From contig CAKOXG010000007.1 of NCBI GenBank assembly GCA_934130025.1, forward strand, positions 1-44,267: DNA of 44,267 nt, in the 5' to 3' direction. This document shows positions 14,927 to 23,786 of the stretch, one piece after another. The notes under the pieces were generated by a model, which saw nothing but the letters and a program-made list of their open reading frames with translations, did not search any database and had not been told where the DNA came from. Position 1 is the first letter of the stretch; the number at the start of each line of letters is the position of its first letter. The DNA comes from an uncultured Clostridia bacterium (lineage in GTDB: Bacteria > Bacillota > Clostridia > TANB77 > CAG-508). The position numbers and the translations under genes are program-made.

Positions 14927-16183
14927 TTAATCTGGAACATTTTCATCTTTTATATAATATTTTGTTCCTACCATTTTATCTGGTAAATATTGTTGCTCAA
15001 CGTAATGCCCTGGATAGTCATGTGGGTACTTATATCCCACATGATAACCTTCCTTCTCCATTCCCTCTGCTGGTGCGTTTCTTATGTGCATAGGAACCTC
15101 ACCAGTATCCTTATTGGCAACATCAAATAAAGCATTATTGATTGCCATATAGCTGGCATTTGATTTTTTTGAAGTAGCAACATACACTGCCGCCTCTGCT
15201 AAGATTATTCTTGCTTCAGGCATGCCAACCATATAAACCGCATCCATTGCGCTTGTAGCAACTACTAACGCATTAGGATTTGCCATACCAACATCTTCCG
15301 AGGCAGCAATGACAATTCTCCTGGCTAGAAACATCGGGTCTTCTCCTCCATTTAAAGCTCTTGCCAAATAAAATACCGCAGCATCAGGATCACTCCCCCT
15401 CATAGATTTTATAAAAGCACTAATATTATCATAATGGCTATCACCTTTTTTATCGAAAATTGCTTTTCTGTTTTGGACACTCTCTTTTGCAATATCATCT
15501 GTAATAGTAATATAACCATCAGTTCCAATTTTAGTAGTTAAAACAGCAACCTCAAGCCCATTTAATGCAGTTCTAACATCACCATTAGCCGTTTCGGCAA
15601 TTTTATAAAGAGTTGAATCTTCTATCTTAATTTTATAATTTCCAAGGCCTTCCGGCTTTTCCAAAGCTCTTTTTAATATAGTATATATATTATCCACAGT
15701 TAATGGTTCTAAGTGAAATACCATAGACCTAGAAATTAAAGCCTTATTAACTTCGAAATATGGATTCTCCGTTGTAGCACCAATCAATATTACTGTGCCA
15801 TTTTCCACAAATGGGAGCAGTGCATCCTGTTGTAGTTTGTTAAATCGATGAATTTCATCAATAAATAATATACATCTTCCAGAAGGATTTAAAAATGGAT
15901 TTTTAGCCTCTTCAATTGCATTTTTTATATCCCCCACACCTGCCGTTACAGCATTAAGCTTTGTAAATTTGTACTTAGTGGTATTACTTATTACCCTTGC
16001 AAGAGAAGTTTTTCCACACCCTGGAGGTCCCCATAATATAATGCTAGATAATCTATCTGCTTGAATTGTTCTATATAAAATTTTATCCTTGCCTAAAATC
16101 TTATCCTGTCCTACATAATCGTCCAAGTTTTTTGGGCTCATTCTATATGCCAACGGTTCATTTGAATTCATACTAACTTGCAT
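14927..16183 (-). CDS. rarA: RarA (MgsA) replication-associated AAA+ ATPase
   Basis: 418-aa clamp-loader-like ATPase that acts at stalled replication forks and binds SSB. Walker A is GPPGCGKTS (52-60), Walker B ILFIDE (105-110), followed by IHRFNKLQQDALLPFVE. The arginine-finger region is ALISRSMVF, and the C-terminal tetramerization and MgsA_C parts are present to the end. Length is standard. It lies 91 bp behind ruvA on the same strand, so two fork-repair genes are probably co-transcribed. Confidence 0.95.
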   Translation of the reverse strand: MQVSMNSNEPLAYRMSPKNLDDYVGQDKILGKDKILYRTIQADRLSSIILWGPPGCGKTSLARVISNTTKYKFTKLNAVTAGVGDIKNAIEEAKNPFLNPSGRCILFIDEIHRFNKLQQDALLPFVENGTVILIGATTENPYFEVNKALISRSMVFHLEPLTVDNIYTILKRALEKPEGLGNYKIKIEDSTLYKIAETANGDVRTALNGLEVAVLTTKIGTDGYITITDDIAKESVQNRKAIFDKKGDSHYDNISAFIKSMRGSDPDAAVFYLARALNGGEDPMFLARRIVIAASEDVGMANPNALVVATSAMDAVYMVGMPEARIILAEAAVYVATSKKSNASYMAINNALFDVANKDTGEVPMHIRNAPAEGMEKEGYHVGYKYPHDYPGHYVEQQYLPDKMVGTKYYIKDENVPD

Positions 16184-16274
16184 TCCTTTCCTGCTTAATT
16201 AAATAGCTATATAATTTTTTTAATCTAACCTCACAAAGAAAAAAGTAAATCTTATATCTTTTATAATATTTTAC

Positions 16275-16859
16275 CTATTTTGCTAAATATTGTAAAGCCT
16301 CTTTAATCTTATCTTCCAATGTACTGCTCTTTACTTTTGCCAAGACTTTATTAATCTCATATCTTCTGTATCCTAAAACCTGAAGTGCCTGAATTACGTC
16401 TTCTTTTTCTTCATCATCCATACTGCTATCTTGCTCTTCTCTAGCAGAAATGGCCTCCTCTGTTTTTATCTTATCCTTTAATTCTAGAATAATTCTTTGG
16501 GCAGTTTTTTGGCCAATCCCTTGCAATTTTTTAAGGCTATTAACATCATTTGTAATTACCGCTAAAGCAAACCTTGATGGTGTTATACTAGACAAAATAT
16601 TTATTGCAGATTTAGCACCTATTCCCCCAACCGAAATTAGTAATTCAAACATGTGAAGTTCTTCATTTGTACAAAATCCAAATAAACTAACATCATCTTC
16701 TCTAACTTTTAAATAAGTATAAACCCTTACAGCCCCCTCATCAGGTAAGCTATCAATAGATTTTTTAGACATATATACTTTATAGCCAATCCCCTGTACC
16801 TCTATAATTATATATTCCTCTGATTTTAACTCCAAACTTCCTCTCAAATATGCAATCAT
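16275..16859 (-). CDS. ruvA: RuvA, Holliday junction branch migration subunit
   Basis: 194 aa counted from the ATG preceded by AAAAGGAG; an in-frame ATG eight codons earlier lacks a ribosome site. Domain I is the OB fold (MIAYLRGSLELKSEEYIIIEV). Domain II has two helix-hairpin-helix motifs (LLISVGGIGAKSAINIL and LQGIGQKTAQRIILEL), and domain III near the C terminus binds RuvB. RuvA holds the four-way junction while RuvB pumps DNA. No ruvB follows; rarA takes its place, so ruvB must be elsewhere. Confidence 0.95.
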   Translation of the reverse strand: MIAYLRGSLELKSEEYIIIEVQGIGYKVYMSKKSIDSLPDEGAVRVYTYLKVREDDVSLFGFCTNEELHMFELLISVGGIGAKSAINILSSITPSRFALAVITNDVNSLKKLQGIGQKTAQRIILELKDKIKTEEAISAREEQDSSMDDEEKEDVIQALQVLGYRRYEINKVLAKVKSSTLEDKIKEALQYLAK

Positions 16860-16902
16860 TATATTCTCCTTTTGTGCAAACAAATTTTCTTCTTATGTTT
16901 AT

Positions 16903-16930
16903 ATTCTACCATAATTTTTTTATTTTTCAA
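16903..16930 (-). promoter_or_regulatory. ruvA promoter
   Basis: TTGAAA, a 16-bp spacer and TAGAAT. It lies back to back with the deoD promoter, with about 20 bp between the two -35 boxes. Confidence 0.65.
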
Positions 16931-16950
16931 GTCTTTTTGCAAAAATTATA

Positions 16951-16978
16951 TTGTACTTTTATTTTTGTATGTTATAAT
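16951..16978 (+). promoter_or_regulatory. deoD promoter
   Basis: TTGTAC, a 16-bp spacer and a perfect TATAAT. Confidence 0.65.
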
Positions 16979-17012
16979 TCTATTATAACGCGTATGAAAG
17001 GAGATTTTTATT

Positions 17013-17732
17013 ATGACACCACACAATGAAGCTCAAAAAGATGATATAGCAAAGGTTGTACTAATGCCTGGAGACCCTTTAAGAGCAAAATATATAGCAG
17101 ATAATTTTATGGAAAATGTTAAGCTTGTAAATTCTGTAAGAAATATGTTTGGATATACTGGAACATATAAGGGTAAGAAAATTACGGTTTTTGCATCTGG
17201 CATGGGAATGCCAAGTATTGGAATTTATTCATATGAACTCTTTAAATTTTACGATGTTGATTTTATCATTAGAATAGGCTCTTGTGGAGCCTACAACGAA
17301 AGTTTGAATTTACTAGATACAATTCTAGTTGACAATTCTTATACTGAAGGAAATTACGCATATGAATTAAATGAAGAAGATATCCACATTATGGAATCAA
17401 GTAGCGATTTAAATACAGTTATAGAACAAACAGCACGCCAAGAAAACATTCCATACATAAAAGGAAATACGCTTTGTACCGATTGCTTTGACTACTATGT
17501 AAAAGATGTAAATTCTTTAATTTCAAGATTTCCAAAAGATTTAAACATTATTGGAGCAGAAATGGAAGCTTTTGCATTATTCTACAATGCTCATATTCTT
17601 GGAAAAAAAGCAAGTTGCCTGCTTAGTGTAGTAGATTCACACTACAAACACCAAGAAATATCGGCAGAAGAACGCCAAACGTCCTTAAATTCCATGATTA
17701 AACTTGCACTGGAATCTGCAATAAAATTATAA
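17013..17732 (+). CDS. deoD: Purine-nucleoside phosphorylase, DeoD type
   Basis: 239 aa. Cleaves purine (deoxy)nucleosides with phosphate to base and (deoxy)ribose-1-phosphate in salvage; hexameric and cytoplasmic. Visible family parts are VVLMPGDPLRAKYIAD (phosphate site), FASGMGMPSIGIYSYELF, RIGSCGAY, the GAEMEAFALF segment that binds ribose, and SVVDSHYKH. In the last, Asp replaces or aligns with the catalytic acid of TVSD in E. coli. Length matches hexameric DeoD. AAAGGAG precedes the ATG. It is transcribed alone, divergent from ruvA and ending in a strong terminator. Confidence 0.93.
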   Translation: MTPHNEAQKDDIAKVVLMPGDPLRAKYIADNFMENVKLVNSVRNMFGYTGTYKGKKITVFASGMGMPSIGIYSYELFKFYDVDFIIRIGSCGAYNESLNLLDTILVDNSYTEGNYAYELNEEDIHIMESSSDLNTVIEQTARQENIPYIKGNTLCTDCFDYYVKDVNSLISRFPKDLNIIGAEMEAFALFYNAHILGKKASCLLSVVDSHYKHQEISAEERQTSLNSMIKLALESAIKL

Positions 17733-17791
17733 AAAAACCTACAAATCTTTTATATTTGCCTAAGTTTTATATGTTATTAAATAGCTTTCTT

Positions 17792-17847
17792 AGTAAAAAA
17801 GAATTTAGAATAATACTTTTAAAATATTTTCTAAATTCTTTTTTACT
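17792..17847. terminator. Bidirectional terminator between deoD and greA
   Basis: A 19-bp perfect stem (AGTAAAAAAGAATTTAGAA and its complement) with an 18-nt loop. The A/T runs within the stem let it serve both convergent genes. Its right arm touches the greA stop codon. Confidence 0.8.
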
Positions 17848-18322
17848 ATTTTGTTATTGATAAGATTTTATATTTCATAACACCTGCTGGTACCTTTACT
17901 TCAACAACATCGTTTTTCTTTTTACCAATTAAGGCTGCACCAACTGGAGACTCATTAGAAATTTTGTTTTGAGATAAGTCAACTTCAGTTGAACCTACTA
18001 TAGTATAAGTAACTTCCTCGTCAAACTCTTCATCAAAAACTTTTACAATATTTCCAACTTGAACAGTTTTAGTATCAATTTCAGACTCGTCAATTATTTT
18101 AGCATATCTTATTTTATTTTCTAATTCAGCAATCTTTCCTTCATTTTCAGCTTGCGCATTTTTAGCTTCATCATACTCAGAATTTTCTGATAAATCACCA
18201 AATCCAAGTGCAACCTTTATTTTCTCAGCTATTTCAGCTCTCTTTTCAGTTTTTAAATAATCCAATTCTTTTTCTAATTTTTCGTATCCCTCTTGTGATA
18301 CCAATATTCCTTTTTCTTCCAT
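17846..18322 (-). CDS. greA: Transcription elongation factor GreA
   Basis: 158 aa. Binds the RNA polymerase secondary channel and triggers cleavage of backtracked RNA. The N-terminal coiled coil (residues ~1-78) carries the tip GDLSENSEYDEAK with the acidic Asp/Glu pair used in catalysis. The C-terminal FKBP-like domain has SPVGAALIGKKKNDVVEVKVPAG. Length is standard. GGGAGG precedes the ATG, and a consensus promoter lies 70-100 bp upstream. Confidence 0.96.
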   Translation of the reverse strand: MEEKGILVSQEGYEKLEKELDYLKTEKRAEIAEKIKVALGFGDLSENSEYDEAKNAQAENEGKIAELENKIRYAKIIDESEIDTKTVQVGNIVKVFDEEFDEEVTYTIVGSTEVDLSQNKISNESPVGAALIGKKKNDVVEVKVPAGVMKYKILSITK

Positions 18323-18390
18323 TTTGCAAAACCTCCCTTTTGCATATTTTTCAGCGTTAATGTTTATAATTATTTTAATTACAGTTTTAT

Positions 18391-18419
18391 ATAATAAACC
18401 ATTTTTCCACTTTTGTCAA
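18391..18419 (-). promoter_or_regulatory. greA promoter
   Basis: TTGACA, a 17-bp spacer and TATTAT. Confidence 0.75.
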
Positions 18420-18512
18420 TACTTTAGAAGATTTTTCACAAAAGTCTGCATTTGCCAACATTGAAATTTTAAACCTCTATTCTGTATTTATTAAGACTAT
18501 TAATGTGCTTGT

Positions 18513-19385
18513 CTAAATTTCTTTCTCATCTATTTTTCCATTATTTCCTATTAGGATATATTCTCCATTGTAAATTTTTTTTATTATTTCTGCTTTATAT
18601 TTTTCGTATTCTAATTCTATTGGATATTTACAATTTTCTTCCTTTATCTTTATGTTGTTTATAATTATTCCCTGAAATCCTATAATGTTTTTTATTTTAT
18701 TTTTGGATTGATTAAATATTACTGCATTTCTATTTATGCAGTATGTGTTTATTTCCTCCTCATTAAAATCCACGTTTATTATGTATTTTGCCCTTGCAAG
18801 GCTTTTTCTTTTGTTGTTTACTATTGCAAGCATATCAAGGTTTTCTTCTGCTTTTTTCTCTAATTTCTCAAAGTTTTTTAAGTTTTTGGCTACAACGTAT
18901 ATCATCTTATAATTTTCAAGCATTTCTTGTAATTCATTGTATTTTATACCTTCAATTCCTTTTACTAGAATATATATACTTTGAGTTTGCATTTCTTCTT
19001 TTCTTATTTTTATAATGTTATCTAATATTTTAGTTATATTTTCTTTATATATTTGTTTTGATTCTTCTTGCTTTTTAATATTTTCTGTAATGTTTGCATA
19101 TTTTCTTTGTGTTTTTTCATCTGTTTTCTCATTTAATTTTCTAAGTACCTCTATTACTTTTAGTGATGGAATTATCATGGTTTTGTCATTTATATTTTGC
19201 TTTTTTATTTTTCTAAGCTTTTTATCTATTTTTATTATTGCTTTTTTATACTGTTTTATTAGCCCATTTTCATTTTTAATTTTCTTAACATTTACATATT
19301 GACTTATTGTATTGCAATTTTTTTCTTGTTGTTGTTTATATTCTTTTTTATTGTAAATAATATCAATATAGATAAATTTTTTCAT
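18513..19385 (-). CDS. Hypothetical lysine-rich protein, 290 aa
   Basis: I do not recognise this family. The protein is unusually rich in Lys, Ile, Asn and Glu. Residues ~20-135 are highly charged and helical (KKAIIKIDKKLRKIKKQN and on), probably coiled coil. The second half looks like an alpha/beta fold with hydrophobic strands: SIYILVKGI, MIYVVAKNL, LDMLAIVNNKR, YIINVDF, AVIFNQS and GIIINNI. The alternation in ILVKG...IYVVAKN...AKYIINVDF hints at a Rossmann-like fold, but no nucleotide-binding motif is clear. A GGGAG lies 13 bases before the ATG, a long spacing. It is downstream of, and on the same strand as, the GH18 gene, but a terminator intervenes. Confidence 0.6.
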   Translation of the reverse strand: MKKFIYIDIIYNKKEYKQQQEKNCNTISQYVNVKKIKNENGLIKQYKKAIIKIDKKLRKIKKQNINDKTMIIPSLKVIEVLRKLNEKTDEKTQRKYANITENIKKQEESKQIYKENITKILDNIIKIRKEEMQTQSIYILVKGIEGIKYNELQEMLENYKMIYVVAKNLKNFEKLEKKAEENLDMLAIVNNKRKSLARAKYIINVDFNEEEINTYCINRNAVIFNQSKNKIKNIIGFQGIIINNIKIKEENCKYPIELEYEKYKAEIIKKIYNGEYILIGNNGKIDEKEI

Positions 19386-19467
19386 GTTAGTTTTTATTCT
19401 CCCTTAATAAAATTGTACAGTCCCTCTTTCTATGTAGTTACTATTATATTATATTATTTTATTGCGC

Positions 19468-19498
19468 AAAAAAGACGAAAGTTTTGCTTTCTTTCGTC
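19468..19498 (-). terminator. Terminator after the GH18 gene
   Basis: GACGAAAG / CTTTCGTC stem with a 9-nt loop and a TTTTTT run, reading leftwards. Confidence 0.8.
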
Positions 19499-19511
19499 CT
19501 TATTTATTTAA

Positions 19512-21251
19512 TTATTTAACATTTAATACCTGAGAAATTGTTTTCCAAATTTCTTCATTTTCTCTATCCTTTGCCCAGAATGAAGCTCCCGCTAAATTGT
19601 AGGTGTCTATTAGTTCCAATTTATATTTAAGTGATTTTTCGTCTTCAATCCAGATTTTATATGTCTTACCATTTTTTTCATATTCTGCATAGTTTTGCTT
19701 TAATGAATCATCCCATTGTATCTGTGTTCCAGCAGGAATTGTTGAATATATATCTTTCATAAATACTACTCTGCTATCTATTTCTTCATTATTTTCAGAC
19801 CACAACCTTGTATAAAAAGGTGCTCCTAAAATTATCTTGTTTGCTTCTACTTCTTCTTGCCCCAAGAATTTTTTTATATTTGCTTCCACCCAGTCACATC
19901 CGGCAGTTGTTCCTTCTTTTGGTGATGATATTCCATTTTGGTCATATCCCATGAATACAATATAATCTGCAGCATCTGCAATGGTATTTCTATCATAGCA
20001 CAAAGACCAATCTGGTGAGCCGTCTGGTGCAGTAACATCTACTGATAACACTTTTCCAAGTTCTCTCAATCTCGGTGCAAGTTCAATTACCAATCTAGAA
20101 TACATTAGCTTGTCTGCTTCATATATATTTTCAAAATCTAGGTTTATACCGTCTAAATTATACGTTACAACTGCAGTAATTATATTATCTATTAGTCGTT
20201 GTCTTAATTCATAATCATTTATTATTTCAGAGGTTGTATCTTTCCAAGAGTTATTTGATATTGATGCCCATACTTTATAGCCATTATTCTTTGCCCAAGT
20301 TATATAGCTTGTTCCTCTTGTTCCAACGTTTGCAACTATATTACCTTTTCCAGATCGCTGTAATGTAAAGAATGTTGGGGAAACCACATTTACGCCTTCT
20401 ATTTTTCCACTTCTTTGTGGTGCTTGTGCATACTCAGAAAAATAGTCCCAAAACATACTTATATTTCCTTCTATTTGTTTTGTAATTTCTAAATTATCCC
20501 TAACCTTTTTTGTGTTTGCAACACTTTTCTCCTTAACATACCCAACTTTTCCATTCTCTGTAGTAACTTTAGTCCATCCTGAAGGAATATTTTCGTTATT
20601 GGTATTTGTAACTAGTGTTACATTGTCCCCCTTGTTTACTTTATCTATCGTTTTTGAAAATATTGTAGGCAAACTTTTCACATTATTTTTTTTAGCACTG
20701 TTCGCATACGTGTATTCTCTATCTAATGATACTAATACTGCTGTATCTGAACTTTCTATATAGGTTGTTTCAACATTATAAACACTTTTGCTTATTTCTG
20801 AAAATGGTACATAAAACTCTGTACCTACTTTTTTTGCTGTTTTTAATATTTCCTTTTTTGCCCCATTAATTGTTATATTTTTTTTACCTAACTTTAATGC
20901 TGCTACCTTTGAATCAGAAGTTGTTATTATTTGGTCATATTTGTTGTCATAATATATGTGACCATCAAAGAAATTAGCAATATCCTTGGTAGAAATATAA
21001 ACCACTCCATCTTCTACTAGAACATCATTTTTTAAATTTTTCGTTATATTATTATTATTTATAACAAGATTCGTCTTTCCTACTATGTCGTTCCTTTTAT
21101 AATTTGGTGCAATACTTAATACAAATAATACTGCCACCATAAAAAGTGCCACCACAATGAACTTATAAAGATAAAATTTTTTTTCCTTTGTTTTTTTTCT
21201 TCTTCCAGTATTTACTTCACCATTTATTTCAATGTCTCTTTTTTTCGTCAT
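19512..21251 (-). CDS. Membrane-anchored glycoside hydrolase 18 with copper-amine-oxidase-like and SH3-like domains
   Basis: 579 aa. A basic cytoplasmic N terminus and one membrane helix (~29-48, FIVVALFMVAVLFVLSIAP) anchor it facing outward. Residues ~60-175 form a CuAmOxN-like substrate-binding domain (LVEDGVVYISTKDIANFF ... FYVPFSEIS). Residues ~195-245 resemble a bacterial SH3 domain (GDNVTLVTN ... GWTKVTTENGKVGYVK). The GH18 barrel follows, with DGINLDFEN (Asp367, Asp372, catalytic Glu374). This domain set is typical of clostridial relatives of YaaH/YdhD/SleL, which cut peptidoglycan or spore cortex N-acetylglucosamine linkages. A role in the cell wall or spore is inferred. Confidence 0.88.
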   Translation of the reverse strand: MTKKRDIEINGEVNTGRRKKTKEKKFYLYKFIVVALFMVAVLFVLSIAPNYKRNDIVGKTNLVINNNNITKNLKNDVLVEDGVVYISTKDIANFFDGHIYYDNKYDQIITTSDSKVAALKLGKKNITINGAKKEILKTAKKVGTEFYVPFSEISKSVYNVETTYIESSDTAVLVSLDREYTYANSAKKNNVKSLPTIFSKTIDKVNKGDNVTLVTNTNNENIPSGWTKVTTENGKVGYVKEKSVANTKKVRDNLEITKQIEGNISMFWDYFSEYAQAPQRSGKIEGVNVVSPTFFTLQRSGKGNIVANVGTRGTSYITWAKNNGYKVWASISNNSWKDTTSEIINDYELRQRLIDNIITAVVTYNLDGINLDFENIYEADKLMYSRLVIELAPRLRELGKVLSVDVTAPDGSPDWSLCYDRNTIADAADYIVFMGYDQNGISSPKEGTTAGCDWVEANIKKFLGQEEVEANKIILGAPFYTRLWSENNEEIDSRVVFMKDIYSTIPAGTQIQWDDSLKQNYAEYEKNGKTYKIWIEDEKSLKYKLELIDTYNLAGASFWAKDRENEEIWKTISQVLNVK

Positions 21252-21338
21252 AATATCTCCTTATTTTTAACAAGTACTTTATTATAATATCACAAACAAC
21301 ATTTTATTGGAATAGAAAATACTAAAATTTTATAAAAA

Positions 21339-21413
21339 CAGATACATACAGAAGTACATCTCAATTATTAAACATAAAAGTTTAATGATAAAAGTCCTCT
21401 TCCCTAGTATCTG
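21339..21413 (-). terminator. Terminator at the end of the glycolytic operon
   Basis: Outer stem CAGATAC / GTATCTG encloses an inner hairpin ATTAAAC / GTTTAAT. The 3' side continues as TTTTTAT reading leftwards. It begins right after the stop of the YezG-like gene. Confidence 0.6.
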
Positions 21414-21416
21414 CTT

Positions 21417-22190
21417 TTAGTATTTTAGTATTTGATTTCTAATTACCAATTCACCTTCTTCGAAAATTTCATTTGACTCTTTTAACATTTTATTCTCATT
21501 TTTCTTCTTAAAGAATCTGCTTTTGCGCTTCATTCCATACATATCCTCATCAACCATTGTAAAAGCCTTAGTTTCTTCATCTTCTTTTATATATTGGTCT
21601 TCTTTTTTATTAACATCATAACTTATATGGTTGTGTTCATGTGGTTGGTAAAATGTTTCGACATATGTCTTTTTTGAATGGAGTCCTCTTTCTTCTTCTT
21701 CAAGGTATTTTTCTATAATCTTTCTTTGTTCTTTATCAAATTTTTCTAATGGATACTCTAAATATTTGTATTGCCATATAGCCATTCTATCGCCATTAGA
21801 ATATGCCGAATTTATTAAATCGTCACAATCATATTCTGCTAAAAATTCTACATTCTCAATACTTATTGTTATGTTGGACCATTCTATTTTGTCATACCTT
21901 TTACACTCTTGCCTTATCTGTTTAATAAGAGTGTATAATTTATTTGTTAAGCTAATAAATTCCGCTTCATCCAAATTAAATTTCTGTGGAATTTGATATA
22001 CGTTTATTGGATTTCTTTTTATTATACTTTTGGGAAAATAGTAAAAAAACATTTCTCCTGTTTCTTCACCATTTTCTCTTTGTATAACTGAAGCGTATAA
22101 ATATATGCTTTCCCATTTTTCAGGTATCAAATAAAATAGACATTGCCTAATTTTTGAATAAAGCTCCTTTATTGTTGCCTTTGACTTCAT
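21417..22190 (-). CDS. YezG/DUF600-like protein (immunity-family homologue)
   Basis: 257 aa. The first ~165 residues match the DUF600 pattern: ELYSKIRQCLFYLIPEKWESIYLYASV, EMFFYYFPK, the NVYQIPQKFNLDEAEF stretch, EWSNITISI, then AIWQYKYLEYPLEKFDKEQRKIIEKYL. B. subtilis YezG of this family is the antitoxin to the LXG nuclease YeeF. Here a further ~90 residues are added, charged and disordered with His-rich (PHEHNH) and Lys-rich (KRKSRFFKKKNENK) parts. No toxin gene is adjacent. The ATG follows GGGAG and lies only 23 bp behind gpmI, with a terminator after it, so it appears to be the last gene of the glycolytic operon. The family call is fairly firm; an immunity role is not shown. Confidence 0.7.
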   Translation of the reverse strand: MKSKATIKELYSKIRQCLFYLIPEKWESIYLYASVIQRENGEETGEMFFYYFPKSIIKRNPINVYQIPQKFNLDEAEFISLTNKLYTLIKQIRQECKRYDKIEWSNITISIENVEFLAEYDCDDLINSAYSNGDRMAIWQYKYLEYPLEKFDKEQRKIIEKYLEEEERGLHSKKTYVETFYQPHEHNHISYDVNKKEDQYIKEDEETKAFTMVDEDMYGMKRKSRFFKKKNENKMLKESNEIFEEGELVIRNQILKY

Positions 22191-22213
22191 CCATTCTCCC
22201 TACTTTTATTATT

Positions 22214-23749
22214 TTATTTTTCTACTATTATACTTTCACCTGTCATTTCTTCTGGCTTTTCTAGTCCCATTATATCTAACATTGTTGGAGCTAAATCAGC
22301 AAGCTTTCCTTCTTTTAATTTTGCATTTTCCATTCCAACTAATATTACTGGAACTGGGTTAGTTGTATGTGCTGTATGTGGTTCTCCAGTTTTATAATCT
22401 ATCATCTGCTCACAATTACCATGATCTGCTGTAATTATTAATCTACCATTTTGTGCTTCTACTGCCTCTACAACTTTTCCAACACACTCATCTATTGTTT
22501 CAACAGCCTTTATAGCTGCTTCTAAGCTACCTGTATGTCCTACCATATCTGGATTTGCGTAATTTAATATTATTGCATCATATTTTTTTGAATTTATTGC
22601 ATCTACTACTTTTTCTGTTACTTCTGGTGCACTCATTTCAGGCTGCATATCATAAGTTTCAACCTTTGGTGATGGTACCAATATTCTATCTTCTCCTGGA
22701 TATTGCTTCTCTTGGCCTCCATTAAAGAAAAATGTAACATGTGCATATTTTTCTGTCTCTGCAATACGTAGTTGTGTATATCCTAAATTACTTATATATT
22801 CACCAAATGTGTTTTTTAAATGTTCTTTTTTGAAAGCAATTTCAACATTTGAAAGAGTTTCATCATATGGTGTCATACATACAAAACATAAATCTAAATC
22901 TTTTCTTGTTTCGAATTCATTAAATTCTGTATCAACTAAAGTTCTAGTAATTTGTCTTGCTCTATCTGGTCTAAAATTAAAAAATATCACTGAATCATGT
23001 GGTTCTATTTTTGCAACTGGAGTATCTCCATTGCATATTACTGTTGGCTCTATGAATTCATCAAACACTTCTTTTTGATATGATGTTTCTACTGCCTGAA
23101 TTGCAGAACCAGCCTTATTGCCCTTTCCATATACCATTGCATCATATGCTTTTTGTTCTCTAGCCCATCTTTTATCTCTATCCATAGCATAGAATCTTCC
23201 GGATATTGTTGCAATTTTGCCTATTCCTTTTTCTTTCATTTTTTCTTCAAGCTTAACAATATAACTTTCTCCTGAAGCTGGAGGAGTATCTCTTCCATCC
23301 ATAAAACAATGCACAAATACATTTTCAAAATCTTTTCTCTTTGCAAGTTCTAGCAAACCATATAAATGGCGAATGTGACTGTGAACACCACCATCTGATA
23401 ACAACCCCATTATATGAAGTTTTGAGTTATATTTTTTGCAATTTTCAATCGCTTTATTAAATTCAGGAATACTGAAAAAATCCCCATCCTCTATTGACTT
23501 TGTTATTTTAGTTAGTTCTTGATATACAATTCTTCCAGCACCAATATTTGTATGTCCAACTTCTGAATTTCCCATTTGTCCTTCTGGAAGTCCTACACTT
23601 AACCCACTAGCATATATTCTTGAAGTTGGGCATGTTTTCATTAGTTTATCTATATTTGGTGTATTTGCAAGTTTCACTGCATTTCCTTGCTCGTTTTCAT
23701 TAATTCCAAATCCATCCAATATCATTAGCATTGTTAATTTATCTTTCAT
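22214..23749 (-). CDS. gpmI: 2,3-bisphosphoglycerate-independent phosphoglycerate mutase
   Basis: 511 aa. Converts 3- to 2-phosphoglycerate through a phosphoserine intermediate, using Mn ions. The N-terminal MILDGFG holds a metal Asp (Asp11 or Asp12), and GNSEVGHTNIG carries the catalytic Ser62, the same number as in Bacillus. The DGRDTPP loop and the C-terminal ADHGNCEQM metal site are present. Length is standard. It follows tpiA by 37 bp in the gap-pgk-tpiA-gpmI order common in Bacillota. Confidence 0.97.
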   Translation of the reverse strand: MKDKLTMLMILDGFGINENEQGNAVKLANTPNIDKLMKTCPTSRIYASGLSVGLPEGQMGNSEVGHTNIGAGRIVYQELTKITKSIEDGDFFSIPEFNKAIENCKKYNSKLHIMGLLSDGGVHSHIRHLYGLLELAKRKDFENVFVHCFMDGRDTPPASGESYIVKLEEKMKEKGIGKIATISGRFYAMDRDKRWAREQKAYDAMVYGKGNKAGSAIQAVETSYQKEVFDEFIEPTVICNGDTPVAKIEPHDSVIFFNFRPDRARQITRTLVDTEFNEFETRKDLDLCFVCMTPYDETLSNVEIAFKKEHLKNTFGEYISNLGYTQLRIAETEKYAHVTFFFNGGQEKQYPGEDRILVPSPKVETYDMQPEMSAPEVTEKVVDAINSKKYDAIILNYANPDMVGHTGSLEAAIKAVETIDECVGKVVEAVEAQNGRLIITADHGNCEQMIDYKTGEPHTAHTTNPVPVILVGMENAKLKEGKLADLAPTMLDIMGLEKPEEMTGESIIVEK

Positions 23750-23786
23750 TTTTTTAACTTCCTTCCATATCTTTGTGTATAAAATA

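Noticed and set aside
18788..19511. Series of plus-strand hydrophobic frames opposite the Lys-rich protein
   Set aside because: Phe/Leu/Ser-rich shadows of Lys/Glu/Asn codons on the other strand; no ribosome sites.
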